Shown here: in pieces, positions 19,931 to 31,344 of the stretch
Position numbering within the stretch: the stretch's first letter is position 1
Layout of the letters: the number at the start of each line of letters is the position of its first letter
Assembly: GCA_039881045.1 (NCBI GenBank)
Contig: JAYWVB010000025.1
Coordinates: forward strand, 248,001 to 312,000
DNA: 64,000 nt
Direction of reading: 5' to 3'
Source: Chaetomium olivaceum
Lineage: Eukaryota > Ascomycota > Sordariomycetes > Sordariales > Chaetomiaceae
Program-made: the position numbers and the translations under genes
Notes under the pieces: model-generated
Told to the model about the DNA's origin: nothing
Seen by the model: only the letters and a program-made list of their open reading frames with translations
Database searches by the model: none

Positions 19931-22238
19931 ATTACCCTAGACTGCAGGACTCCCGAGTGCTCTTCGACCGGCTCTGTGCAAGATCCGGCTCAGCACTAGA
20001 TCACCTAGTCACCGTTTTTGTGACGGCGAATGCGCACCTGTTCGTCAGTTCCTCGCCACCACACAATCAAACAGGCTTTGCCAACACTGCGAGTTATAAC
20101 AACATCATTTTCACACAGTCGAACGGAGTACATTACACCTCAGCATCCTGGCGGTAGGAGAGTGCACGCTCGGAGCTGCGTTTCGAGAATGGCATACCTC
20201 TACCTCCTTTCCATCGAGGCGACACAGCCATGACTACGGTTTTCTCCAATATGGATAAAGCGATACCCCTCACGTTGTCTCAAACGGCATTCCGCATTCC
20301 CCCCGTGCAGCTGTCTTTCCCCTTTTCTATCTGCTGCCTGGACTAGCAGAACTACATATTTTTAATGCACACCGCCGTGCTGCCGACCTGTTTCTTTTTA
20401 TATATCCCCGTTGAGCAAAGGGGCTGATGTTTTCTATCATGGCTAGCTCGCGAGGTGCTACCGGGGTGGCGGCGATCCTAGAGCGCCACTCGCGGGCTGG
20501 GAGAAGCGATAGCATCCATCTCATGACAACACGGTCGCTGGGTACCGTTTGGTTCTTTCTGGTAAAACAGGCTCGGGCACTCGAATAAATCTGGGCTCGG
20601 GTTGTTTGGTTTCTTGTGGTGCCCGAGAGGGTTGGGTTTCAGAATGCTAGTACGGATAAAGGGCATGACTAGATGCCACGACCCGGCTTTGGGTCAGATA
20701 TAGCTTGGCTCTGAGGGATGGTCATGTTCGTGCCATGGTCATTCCATGCGCCATGGGCTGTGATCGTTATGTTAGTGGTTTGAGATCGTTGAAAAAGGAA
20801 CTAGCAGGGAATTTTCTCTCCGGGTTCTCCTGGCTTTGTGTAGTCCAGACAATAACATTATTACCCTCTGGTGCTTCAATACAAGCCCCTGCCTGCAACT
20901 CTATTTTCAGTACATCATCACAGCACCACCGCTGTTGGAGTGCTAATAATACCCAACCTCAAACCAACCGAGCCCCAGTTGACCGCCAACCTCGAAACCA
21001 ACCAACCCAAGCCGATGAGTGAACCAACCGTAACACCCCCCCAAGCGTGCACGGCACGCAACACATCCCGCCCATCCGCCACAGCACAACCCGACTCCCT
21101 ATTCCGCTACCTACTCTATCGAAGTGATAACCTGTACACACACACACACACAGACGGCATAAGATCACCCCCGTTTCCCGTCTTACCCCCCCGGCCAGGC
21201 AGCCCAGCCCAGCCCTGTGCCCATTTATCCCGCCATCCCGGCTGGCGATCCGGTTCCGGGGAGCGTCTTACGTGCTTTCATGCACCGCTCCTGCAGGAGA
21301 GGATGAGGTGGCGTTTTGTTCCTGGGACCCGGCTGTTCGGGACGTCTGGGATGGCCCCTGATCCGAGTCATTGCCCCAGAAAGTTTTTTTTTTGTTGGTT
21401 ATTACACGCACATGTCTGTACATACATACTGTGTGTGTGTGTGTTAAAGGGTTCAATAGATCTGGTTTGACTCGGGTATTTTATTTGCTGCTGCTGCTGG
21501 CGTGCTCGGAAGGACACCGGGATAACTCGCTGTTGTTTAAAAAGCCCATTGCACACAAAAACGCTCCTGCAAGGATGGGCGGGGAATGAACGGCAAAAAG
21601 ACGGAAATCAAACGACTGCAAAAGACTAGAAGAGAAGAAACTGGAAAAAATAACCCCGACTGGTATATGTCCCGCCCGCTTGCTTGTCTCCCTATCCTTC
21701 CCGGATCGTATCACACACACGGTCAATCCCACCCTCTTTCACAAACGATATCCATTCCATCAAATCATTGCCGCCGCCTGCTCCCTTGTCCCCCTCTCCT
21801 TTCCTCTCCTCGTGCGGAAACCAAGGCTCTGCAGCGCTATATCATCCAGCATCTGGAGGGAGAGACGACAACCCGCACATGCTTCCAGTAAAAGAAAAAG
21901 AAAAATGATGGGACAGAAAAAGAAGGTTTCATACACGATTTGAAAAGACACCAAAACCAGGACGAGATTCATTATTAAACAAGATATTTTACCCTCCTCC
22001 CAGCGACAGATACGGCTTGTTCATGTCCCGATACGATTCCGATTCGATTTCATGATCCGGCCATGGGTCGTAGAGGTAGTAGACAGGCCCGGGGTGCATT
22101 ACTCGGCGGAGGGTCATGATTCCACCGATTCTGGCATATGCGACCCAGGGAGAGGTATCTTCCACGCCGAGCACTTAGCACAGGCGACGCGAATTTGTGG
22201 ATGTGTGGCTGTAACGACGGGGCCGTCGTGGTTGCCGC
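19931..22238. other. Intergenic, convergent, 2.3 kb
   Basis: 3' flanks of the DUF3716 gene and gna-1. It contains a (CA)n/ACAC microsatellite (about 21134-21152) and a TGTG run (about 21430-21443). No convincing gene is seen. Confidence 0.55.
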
Positions 22239-23513
22239 TCAGATGAGACCGCAGAGACGGAGGTTCTCCTGAATGATGATGTCTGAGCCATGGTTAGCAT
22301 CCTGCACACTTCCGTGACAAACTTTGTTGTAGCTTACCATTGACTGCCGCCATGACGAAGCGGATCTGTGTTGTGTCGGTCGCACATGTGAAATGTGTGT
22401 AGATCTGCTTGCTCTCGTGCTGGTTCAGGCTGACGAAGCGGTTCAGGATGTAGTCGCAAGCCGCGCCGTAGTCGTCGCCACCCTCGTAGTCGGGGAAGTA
22501 GTTCTTCATCGGGCTGACGGGCAGCTTCTCCTTAAACCTGTCGATCTTGTTGAGGAAGAGGATGATTGACGTCTTAATGAACCACCTCGAGTTGCAGATC
22601 GAGTCGAACAGGGTGAGGGCTTCCTGCATGCGGTTGACCGTCTCGTCCTCGAACAGAAGCTGGTCGTACTCGGAGATGGCGACCAGGAACAGGATGGTGG
22701 TGACGTTCTCAAAGCAGTGGATCCACTTCTTCCGTTCAGATCGCTGGCCACCAACATCGAACATGCGGTAAGTAAGCTCGCCGATGATGAAGGTCGTCTC
22801 GGTGATACCGGTCGTCTTGACACGCGACCGCAGGACATCTTGGTCGTTGGGCATGTAGTCGGGCGCAGCGATACGGGCGATATTATCGAAGTAGCTATCG
22901 GAATGTCAGCACAAAGGACCGGGGAAAATGAGCAATACGGAGGCACCCACTATCTCGCTGAGTCGTTGAGTTGGTACTCCCTGGACCGCTTGAAGCAGCT
23001 CTGGACACCGGCATCCCTCCAAAGCGCCTCGATGGCGTTGCCGACCTCAGGTGGTAGCACATCACCCTCGATCTGTGCCGGCTGCATGAAGATTGTCTGG
23101 ACGTGGTACTCCATCCTGGAGTCCGCCAGCGGCAGCTCCAGGGACTCCATCGCCTCGAGGATGACGCGCATCGACTGAACTGTGTTGCTGAAGATGATCT
23201 CCTTGAAGGATTCGCGCTCGTCGCGCGAGTAGCCGCCCTCGTGGATGAGCTTCATCTGCTTCAAGATGGTCGACTTTCCGGATTCACCAGCACCTGTAAC
23301 CAAACTGTTAGACTTGATGCGACGCTGCAATGGACGCCAATCAGGACATGGCAAGCCATTTGTCCAGAATCGCGTGCATCATCATCTAGACGTACCCAGA
23401 AGCAGCATCTTGATCTCATTGCGCTGTTGCATGCGATCCTTCTTCAACTGGTTCTCGATCTCCTCGTTCCGGGCCTTGCCCTCCTTCTCCTCCGTGCTCA
23501 TTCCGCAACCCAT
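22239..23513 (-). CDS. gna-1: Heterotrimeric G-protein alpha subunit, group I (GNA-1)
   Basis: GTP-binding signal transducer coupling seven-helix receptors to cAMP and other pathways that control growth, mating and conidiation. Four exons (23513-23396, 23293-22951, 22894-22338, 22282-22239) give exactly 353 aa, the family length. MGCGMS at the start carries the N-myristoylation glycine (Gly2) and palmitoylation cysteine (Cys3). The G1 box is GAGESGKST, the switch I arginine is in RVKTTGITET, G3 is DVGGQRSERKKW (Gln for GTP hydrolysis), G4 is FLNKIDRFKEKL and G5 is TCATDT. The C-terminus ENLRLCGLI has the cysteine four from the end, the pertussis-toxin-type site of Gi proteins. The frame is intact. 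The sequence agrees with what I recall of Neurospora GNA-1 nearly throughout. Confidence 0.97.
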
Positions 23514-26500
23514 CTTGGCGGTTCGTCGAAGATCAAAGCGATGCAAGAAATAGTGCCGTCAATCGCGAGGTATTAAGGTAGTTCTATTGATGATTGATGT
23601 GTTAGTTGAACTGTGTTGTGGCCATCGAATCCCGTCTCGACCCTTTTTCTGGGGGCAGACTCTTCCGGCAAAGCAGATGCTGCCTCCCGCGACCGGCCGG
23701 CGACGGACAAGGCTGTCAACAAAAGCCAGCGACAATCTCGCAGTTGCGGCCATTGTCCGAATCGCTGTCGATATGGCAACAATCAAAGGGTTTCGGATGA
23801 TCGGGTAGGTGGGATAGGCGATGGTGGCGTTGGTCTAGCTTCAGGTGCACTCACTTGGTAAAGGAGGTCGTGGCCCCAGACTTTTCAGGGCGTCCACGGT
23901 GGTTCAATCGAATTCCGTAAACAATCAAGAGCCGTCGGGGAGAGAGAGTGTGTCGCGATAACGGCAACGATCGCAAGTTGTCGCCAAGGTGGTGAAACAG
24001 GAAGATTGGGACTTCACTGCTTGAGTGGTCGCGGGAAGTGCGGACCGGAGTTGAGGGAAGGATGGAGAGGAGGTGGGAGGGTCGGTTCTGTTAATGTGAG
24101 GAAACGCGGAGCCATGCACGCTGAATTTCGGGGGATGCAGCGGCCCTGGGCGAAACCTGGGATACCTGGCGAATCAGCCGCCGGGGCAAGCAGGATAAAG
24201 TGGAGCTTCAAGATCCCTGGAGCGGCCAGTGCCCGCATCATGTTTCCTCAACTGCAGCAGGAAAAAAAAGAGCATTCCCTGTCAACGCTGGGGCCACCGG
24301 GCACACTCCTTTGCGCCGCAACCTGAGTTAGATCTGAAGGGATCTAGAAGGTTTTGGATCTCAAATGCGGCGACGGCCGAAATGTCTATTTACGAAGTAC
24401 GTGTCTTGCTTAGGTCCCTAGTTCGTGTCTCTGGCCTTCGACGAGGCTGGAATTGCACATACCGAGGAAAGCAAGAATGGGGAGACCCGCGCCGCTCAGA
24501 GCCTTCCCAAAAGAGAATGGGCGCTTTCCGCCCCTGGCAGCACCAAATTCCAGTGGCGTCTTCACGACCAAGAGGCTAACCGGAAAGGTTTTTGCGGACA
24601 ATTGGATTATCGAGGGGCGCGTACCAGAACATGGCATGCGTTGTGGGATCGGGTCGATCAGCAAAGGAGAAGTTGGTCCCGATCGCTGTCACATTATGTA
24701 TATTCTTCCCAAAACCCGGCTATCTCTTTATCTTTTTGCGCACTGCCATCTCTTTCTTGGTTGCCTTCAATGTCACGTCTGCTTGCCGACAACCGACACA
24801 TCGCAGCTCGCAAAATGGAGCAAGATGCTCTAGTCAGCTTCCCAGCTGAATGTTGCCAAAAGAACACGATGAATTAAGCACAAGTATCTCGATCGGATGG
24901 CCACCAGAACTCATAACTCCCCGGCATCGAAAGTCGACGACACCACCATCAAAATGTGCCGTTCTCTTTTTCTTCCGGAGGCGGGTTGTGACTTAAAGCA
25001 GGATCAGCGACACACCCCAGCTCTCCTGCCGAGAAGAAGCTGTTTCGACATGGTCTGTGTGGATTAACGATCGACACCGCACCGTTTTGGGAAACCGGCC
25101 ATGAACTCTGGGATTCAGAAACAAGCCAAGTGTAGGTCACATAGCGTTGCGATATGTTGAAGTTGACAACTCAAACGGTTGAGGGTCTAGGTCAACCGGC
25201 AGGCGTTGCCAATCCCTTTAATTCCGACGTTGCCGTCACCCTCGTGGTTGCAAGAGGCGAGCCCTTGGCGCACTCCCTTTCCATGCAGCGAGCGATGGAG
25301 CCCCCCCAGTGGGCCCCCAGTTACCGGCGCCGCGCCTTCGATCGATACCCAGACAACAGATGGGAATGAGACCGAGTCATGGCCGTGGCCACGGGTTGCC
25401 TGCTTCTGGGTCCCGAGATGCTGGAACGGTGATAGCGTGCCGACAGCTCGAGGCCCGGGAACAGTTTTTTCATTTTCTATACTGTGTATACGAAGTCCAG
25501 CTTGAGTGCTTGAGCTTCCCAAATCACCAAAACACACCGCCGGTGATGAGAGTGTCGCCACTTGGATGAAATTACTCCCATTCGCATACGTTCGGTTTCA
25601 TGGCCCCTTCTCCACCGTCTAGCCGTCTTTGGGTCCTGGAATTTCGACTGAGATCCCGCGAGTTCATGCGGCCGGGAATCTGAGACGTGCCCATGACCGC
25701 CCACGCCGTTTTCACGTGCGGCGAGGGCAAGGTATAACTAACCAGGTAGCCAATGGTGCCGACTGACGACTGCAAGATGCTGCACCGATCAACCGACAGT
25801 TCTGAGATCTGACGAGCCGCCCATGCTCACCTCTGCCGGGTGGCCAACGTGCTCCGGACGAGAGTCTGGCATTCGCGAACCTTATTTTCCGGTTCCCCTG
25901 GTGCCCCGCAAATGGGATCGACATCAGCAGCCGATCAGGCAAACATCGATCGAAGCCACATCCAGCCCATCTCTCCCATTGAGCGGACACACGCAAACCT
26001 GCCGGTTGAGAATTGACATCAAACCCCCCGAGAACGCCGCCAGAGAGAAGGTTCTTCGACCGGAAGACTGAGATGGCAATCTCGGGACGGAGAGGCTAGG
26101 CGACCAACATTTTCGCCGATGCTGGGCTATTGGCGAAGGTGATTCCTGATCCTTGCTTCAAAGGGAATGGGGGACAGCGTGGGACTCCACAGTTCATTGC
26201 GAGACCATACCCCACCTGCCCCTGGTCCCCAGCAGCAGCCGAGTGATTCGACATCCGTGTTCCGGGGGCTGAACCAGTGGTGGAGGGATGTTCAGCACGA
26301 CACATTCCATGACGCCGTCAAGACTTCTGTTGATGATACATGACTAGAGGCTCGACTGCCCAGTATAATGGAAGCTCGGCATCGCCGGCTGAGCCGCTTT
26401 GTACCGACGGGCGGTTACCGCTTCTGATCAGAATAACTATCAGAATGTTGGTGGCACAAGGACGGCAAAGAGCTGAACAAGCCCCACCTTCCTCCCCGGG

Positions 26501-27508
26501 GGTCCGGGGTGCAAAACCTGGCTCCCGCTCCCTATCCTATCCCAGAACTCTGGCATTGGATTCGGCAGCATGAGCAACGTGCAGGCGGCAAGGCAAGACA
26601 GTGGAGGCGAGCCGAACCCGTTTGGTCGATGCATCATTTTCAGCTTTTGAGCTAAGGAGGCTCAGGAGTAACTCAACCCCCCACCGGTGCGATGCCGAGC
26701 TGGCGGACGGATGGCGCAAGTCGCAAAGGTGGACATCCATTCATTTCTTTTCCGGGTGACCTGCAGGGAGTTCCCCACTGCCCCTGCCTTGGCAATGGCA
26801 CATCTCGGCATGGCGCTAGGATGGGATGGGCAAGATTCTAGAAACTGATGTGACCATGTCGATGGAACCAGGGGCCGACGTTGATGGCTGGGATGGCTGG
26901 ATGGGTGCTTCCTTTGATGCCGTGGAACGATACGCGACGAGGCGGAAGTGGCACATGGAAGGAATGATGAAAAGAGCCACATATCCTGGCAGAGGCAGCG
27001 TTGCCAATCTGTTACGGGAATTTGTTTCTGACGTTTGACCCGTCAGATCAATCAGATCAGTTCTGATTCGTGTTCGGATGAACGCCTTGTTCCGTCGTCT
27101 GAAAAAACCGCGTTTTGGGTATGGCCCATGTCGACACGACGGGGCCACAGAGGTGGGCGGGATAGCACAGCGTTTAAAAGCAGCCTACACAGGAGAATGA
27201 GCTACCAATGTAGCCCGAGACAGACGTCTTCCTGCTGGTCGCCGTCTGTCAAACTGCACATAAACGTTACCCAAACACAACTCCAAAGCGGCAGTCCAGC
27301 GCTTGGCGCAGCTGAGCGGCTGGCGGCGACAGGGGTAGCCCGCATTACGCGCGCCGATCGTTGAAGGAAACAGACACTGTCCTGTCTCTGGGCTTCCGAG
27401 CTCCGCGACGTCCAAAACACTCTTTTTTTATGAGGGCTTTCACAGTACAGTACATACATACATACAGATTAGTGCTACGCCATCCCGGACCTTGACTCCG
27501 ACTCCACG
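23514..27508. other. Long gene-free divergent region, 4.0 kb
   Basis: Lies between the gna-1 start (minus) and the Smr-protein start (plus). I see no conserved protein, tRNA or repeat family; only short unrelated open frames and an ACATACATACATACAG run near 27453. It probably holds the long upstream region and leader of gna-1. Confidence 0.5.
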
Positions 27509-28487
27509 ATGGCATCCTCCGCGATCCATATGTCTCATCTTGGCGGGCGCGGTATGAACTCCGACCCCCTGAGCCCCTGACCGCTCACATCCCCACCTAT
27601 ATGAAAAAAGCTCTAATGTATCGTGTTGTGCCCAGCCTTCAACCACGACAACAGTGCAACGCAGAGGCCGAGTATGACCGGCTGCGCGATCTGGCACGGG
27701 CCGAGGCCGACAAGAAGAAATCATGCTTCGATCGGGTACGATGCTCACCCACTCATGGCATGATTTATGCTTTGCCTCCCGTCCCACAAAATCCGCCTTT
27801 TGATCGTTGACTCATTGTGAACCGCGGGGTGTAGGCTCACGAGGCCTATGAACGTGGCGACGGCGCGCGCGCCAAGGAGCTCTCGGACGAAGGCAAGCGT
27901 CACCAGAAGAAACAGGCCGAGTACAACAAGCAGGCCTCCGAGTTCATCTTCCGGGAGAACAACGCCCCCGGTCGCATCGCCGAGGACACCATCGACCTGC
28001 ACGGCCAGTTTGTCGAGGAGGCCGAGGATATCCTCGAAGAGCGCATCCGCTACGCCCAGTCCACCGGGCAGTCTCACTTGCATGTCATTGTCGGCAAGGG
28101 AAACCACTCGACGGGGCACGTCCAGAAGCTAAAGCCGAGGGTGGAGAGGGTGTGTCGGGAGGCTGGGCTGGACTATGCCACCGAGGAGAACGAAGGGCGC
28201 ATTTATGTTGATCTGAAGGGTGGAAGGGTGGAGGCGCCGCCGCCGTTGCCCGCCCAGCCGGGGGTTACCACGGTGGGTATGGCGGTGCTGGTGGTGGTGG
28301 CCATCATCAACAGCAGCATCATCAGCAGCCGCACCATCAGCAGCAGCAGCATTATGATGAGAGCGGTGGCGGGCATCAACAGCGGCCCCCGCAGCAACAC
28401 CACCAACGGCCACAACGGCCACCCCAGCAGCAGCAGGAGGAGGAGGATATCTTCAGCTGCATCAAGGGCTGCTGTCTGGTCATGTAA
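27509..28487 (+). CDS. DUF1771-Smr domain protein with Q/H-rich tail and CaaX-like C-terminus
   Basis: Three exons (27509-27551, 27636-27735, 27835-28487). Order of domains: a short lead (in-frame MSHLGGRG starting at 27530 is an alternative start), DUF1771 (EYDRLRDLARAEADKKKSCF, then YERGDGARAKELSDEGKRHQ and KQASEFIFRENNA), and an Smr domain with the DLHGQ motif (TIDLHGQFVEEAEDILEERI) and HVIVGKGNHSTG, the HxxxGxG-like active loop of Smr nucleases. A long Gly/His/Gln-rich tail ends FSCIKGCCLVM. The last four residues, CLVM, fit a CaaX prenylation box with a second cysteine just before it. Smr proteins are RNA/DNA-binding endonuclease-like proteins; membrane tethering by a lipid would be unusual. 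Two single-base breaks are inferred, near 27650 and in the G run at 28260-28264; the tail frame is the one that ends in CCLVM. Confidence 0.85.
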
Positions 28488-28900
28488 AGGGTGTTTGCTG
28501 GCTTGGTTTTCTATTTTTTTGAATGAGATCATGTTGATTGGGCGTTGATGGGGGTGGTCACCTCCTCGCTAGACGGTGAAAGAAATAAAGGAGCATTGTT
28601 TGCGTGCGGTTGGTCCTGCGGTACACCTTGATCCTAGCATCTGATGGCAATTCCGCCTGACACAGCAGTCTGAGCCCCTTAAAGAAGCCACGAGTGCATA
28701 TCATGATCTCATACCTTCCACGGCCATGCCCACGCAAAACTGCGTCACCCTATGTTTCTACCTACAAGTAGCACTTCCCCAGTAAACACAATCCCTAGGC
28801 ACCACCGACTTTACCCCTAATTGAGGCCCCAGACGCTTTTTTAATCGTACCTGCCCGTCAAGCAACCAGTCAACCTCCCTTCCCGCTCCCTCTCTTTCCA
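28488..28900. other. Intergenic
   Basis: No gene is seen. An ACCTTGAT occurs at 28625-28632 but its flanks do not match the zinc-island motif. Confidence 0.6.
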
Positions 28901-29704
28901 ATGCGCCTCTACTTCCAATCCTCCAATCGATACCGCCCAACTTCACACAAACCCTCGCGGCCGTATTTACCCAAGAAGAAGGGCCTCTCCCTGCAAGTGG
29001 CCGGCGACAACGACGCACCCGTTAAGAAACTAGACCATAACCACAACGGCCTCTCCGAGCCATCAAACACAGATACCAGTACCAGTACCGATACAACCAG
29101 CACGAATACCGAGATTATCCAAACCGCCAATGCCAACACCAACCACAACACCCGTCACACTTACCCAACCCCAGCGGCACCCAACCACCACCACCAACAA
29201 CCACCTATCCCAAGCACAGAAACCCGCAACCAACAACCCACCATGCAGCAGCAGCAGCAGAAGAAGAAGAAGAAGAACCAGAACCAACACCAACACCACC
29301 ACCACCGCCCAAAAACCCAAAAGAACCCCTTCCACCACCCGCGCCTCACCCACGCGTCATGGACCTCCTCCTTCTCCTCCTCCACAGCACCACCCAACAA
29401 GCTCAGCAGATCTCCTTCCGCCTCCCGCCTCGAGATTGGGCTAGTCTCGCTCGCCGCCGTGCTGGCTGTGGCGTTTTTCTTGCTGGCGGTGTATGTCTCG
29501 GTGCGGCAGCGCCGGCTTGGTGGTGGTGGTGGTAGTGGTGGTAGTGGTGATGTGAGGGGGCGGAAGGGTGGGGAAAAGGGGAGGGGAAAGGGAAAGGGAA
29601 AGGGAAAGGGAAGGGGTCGGAGGTGGGGATGGGGATGGGGGCCGGGGTGGGTTGGGGGTGGGAGTGCTGTCGGGAGGGGGATGATTGTCGCGCGGGGGTG
29701 GTAG
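28901..29704 (+). CDS. Hypothetical single-pass membrane protein, low complexity
   Basis: The ATG at 28901 (MRLYFQSSNRYRPTSHKPSR) opens a 267-codon frame. After a Thr/Ser/Asn-rich region, a Gln/Lys run and a His run, a strong transmembrane segment appears (LEIGLVSLAAVLAVAFFLLA at about residue 180). A basic QRR stop-transfer and a Gly/Arg/Lys-rich tail made of GGGAAA-type repeats follow. After the stop, another frame continues with acidic repeats and WMEEGLERIGRRVAWGLQKL (to about 30137). A shift in the long G-rich stretch may therefore hide a larger C-terminal part. I recognise no family. The type-I-like topology and the spacing to MIC10 are the only hints that it is real. Confidence 0.45.
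   Translation: MRLYFQSSNRYRPTSHKPSRPYLPKKKGLSLQVAGDNDAPVKKLDHNHNGLSEPSNTDTSTSTDTTSTNTEIIQTANANTNHNTRHTYPTPAAPNHHHQQPPIPSTETRNQQPTMQQQQQKKKKKNQNQHQHHHHRPKTQKNPFHHPRLTHASWTSSFSSSTAPPNKLSRSPSASRLEIGLVSLAAVLAVAFFLLAVYVSVRQRRLGGGGGSGGSGDVRGRKGGEKGRGKGKGKGKGRGRRWGWGWGPGWVGGGSAVGRGMIVARGW
29588..29615 (+). repeat. (GGGAAA)n tract, G-quadruplex-type
   Basis: Four or more GGG runs separated by AAA, in the coding strand of the hypothetical gene, encoding alternating Gly-Lys. It meets the classic G3N3 quadruplex pattern and is a likely site of sequencing or replication slippage. Confidence 0.7.
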
Positions 29705-30451
29705 TGGGGAAGAGGAGGAGGGGAAAGGGGTGGAGGAGGAGGAGGAGGAGGAAGCGAGACGCTTGCTGGGGCTGTTTGCGTGTGGGAGTGGAGGGGAGCG
29801 TGCTGCTGATGGAGGGGGACGGGACTGGATGGAGGAGGGGCTGGAGAGGATCGGGAGACGGGTTGCGTGGGGGCTGCAGAAGTTGGGGAGGAGCGTGTCG
29901 CTGTTGTCGCGGCGCGTGAGGTTGTCTCAGCCGCCGCCGCCGGTGAGGGACGTGGAATTTGGGTGTGCGGCAGGGGGTGAGGGGAGGATCAGCGGGCAGG
30001 TGTATGGGCTTCTTGAGGTTGACAGGGACTCGGTTCCGGTTATGAGGAGTGCAGGGAGGCCCGCATGGCATCTTTCTGGCGAGTGCCGGAGACGAGCATC
30101 GCCGCGCGTGTCTGCGGATGGCGAGTGTCCTGTTTGACCGGTTCAACCTCACTGGTGAAGTGCGCGGGGGCGCGTTCGAATTGCACTGTTACCAATAGCC
30201 CTGGTTTTGAATCGATTCTGCTTCTGGTTACGGGAGGACAGCATACCGTAGATACGAAGCCAAACAAAAGAAACGTTGCATTTTATGCTTCTAAGTTGAC
30301 TGATGAAACAGGGTTTGTACAGCCGAGTGCTCCCACTTTCGCTCTCTCTCTATCCATGCCGTGGTGGGTAGACAGACGTTCGTTAGCTCTGACGGAAGCC
30401 GACTAGCAGAACGCCACCGCCGCCCAAACACTTCCCCCACCAACTCTAACT
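29705..30451. other. Possible 3' extension of the hypothetical membrane protein, then intergenic
   Basis: Up to about 30137 an open plus-strand frame looks protein-like (ARRLLGLFACGSGG, RIGRRVAWGLQKLGRSVSLL) and may belong to the preceding gene after a frame shift. The rest is the 3' flank of MIC10. Confidence 0.4.
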
Positions 30452-30827
30452 TCATGCCTGCTTCCTGATGTCCCGTGCCGCCGCCTTCAGGCTGTAGTTG
30501 CACTCCTCGTACGCCCGCCCCGCGCCGAAACCAACACCGACAAACGCGGGCCACGCTCTCCGCTTGAAGATGAGGACGGAAAAGACGACGCCGAAGCCGA
30601 GGCCGAGGGAGGACTTGATGATGAGGTTGGAGAGGCAGCGGTCCCACTGTTGTTGACGTGTATGTGTTAGCTACCTGATCTCGAGCATGTGCATGTGCTT
30701 GCTTGCTGCCTGTCGCCGGGAGTATCTGGTGCGGGCGCTGACTGCTGACCTTCTCGTTTAGGAGAGCCTCGCTGACGGGGCGCGACGCAGCGCGGGTGGG
30801 CGCAGGAGGGGTGGCGGTCTCGGCCAT
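30452..30827 (-). CDS. MIC10: MICOS complex subunit Mic10
   Basis: Inner-membrane protein that oligomerises to bend cristae junctions in mitochondria. Exon 1 (30827-30750) encodes MAETATPPAPTRAASRPVSE and ends LLNEK. Exon 2 (30646-30452) starts WDRCLSNLIIKSSLGLGFGV. The total is 90 aa, the usual size. Two hydrophobic hairpin segments each carry the family's glycine motif: GLGFGVVFSVLIF and FVGVGFGAGRAYEEC. A positively charged loop (KRRAW) lies between them. The frame is intact and the intron is GT-AG, phase 0. It shares a 0.5-kb divergent upstream region with URB2. Confidence 0.92.
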
Positions 30828-31344
30828 GGCGGCGCAACTGTATGTGACGTGACGTGTGTGTGTGGATGATCGAGGTGGAGCTGTGACTGTTTGCCGGGTT
30901 CGATCTGTTGTGTTAGCGTCACCGTCTTGTCGAGAAGCTTCCGGGGTAGCCTACCTCTAGCGAGCGACCCAATTGAGGTCAAAATACAATGTGGAGGGCG
31001 GGTGGTGGAAAACAGGCGGCAGCTGTCCCTCGTGCTCGTCGATGAAGCTATTTGCTCCGGGACAAACGTCGTGCCAAGAGCTCGAATGCCTGTTGTAAAT
31101 GGCTCGGTCGTTGCCCTGGTCTTCCCGAAGGCGTGGTGAGCAGTGGGATGCAGGGATATGGACTTGGATATCGGGAGCAGATTCGAGATTGGAGCGCGGC
31201 AGAATTTTGTAAATTTTGGGGCAGCTCTGGCTTCTGTCGCGGTTGCGTGGGGCAGGCAAGTCGCATGCCAATTGCACCATACTTCGAAGAGGACAAAACA
31301 GCAATAGAGCATGTTCTCGAAAATCTGGAATAATATCTATTGTA
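30828..31344. other. Divergent promoter region MIC10 / URB2
   Basis: 517 bp between the two start codons. No gene or distinctive motif is identified. Confidence 0.65.

Noticed and set aside
29403..30152. Pro/His/Thr-rich minus-strand open frame
   Set aside because: It is the complement of the G-rich repeats of the hypothetical membrane-protein gene, and its composition is entirely explained by the repeat.
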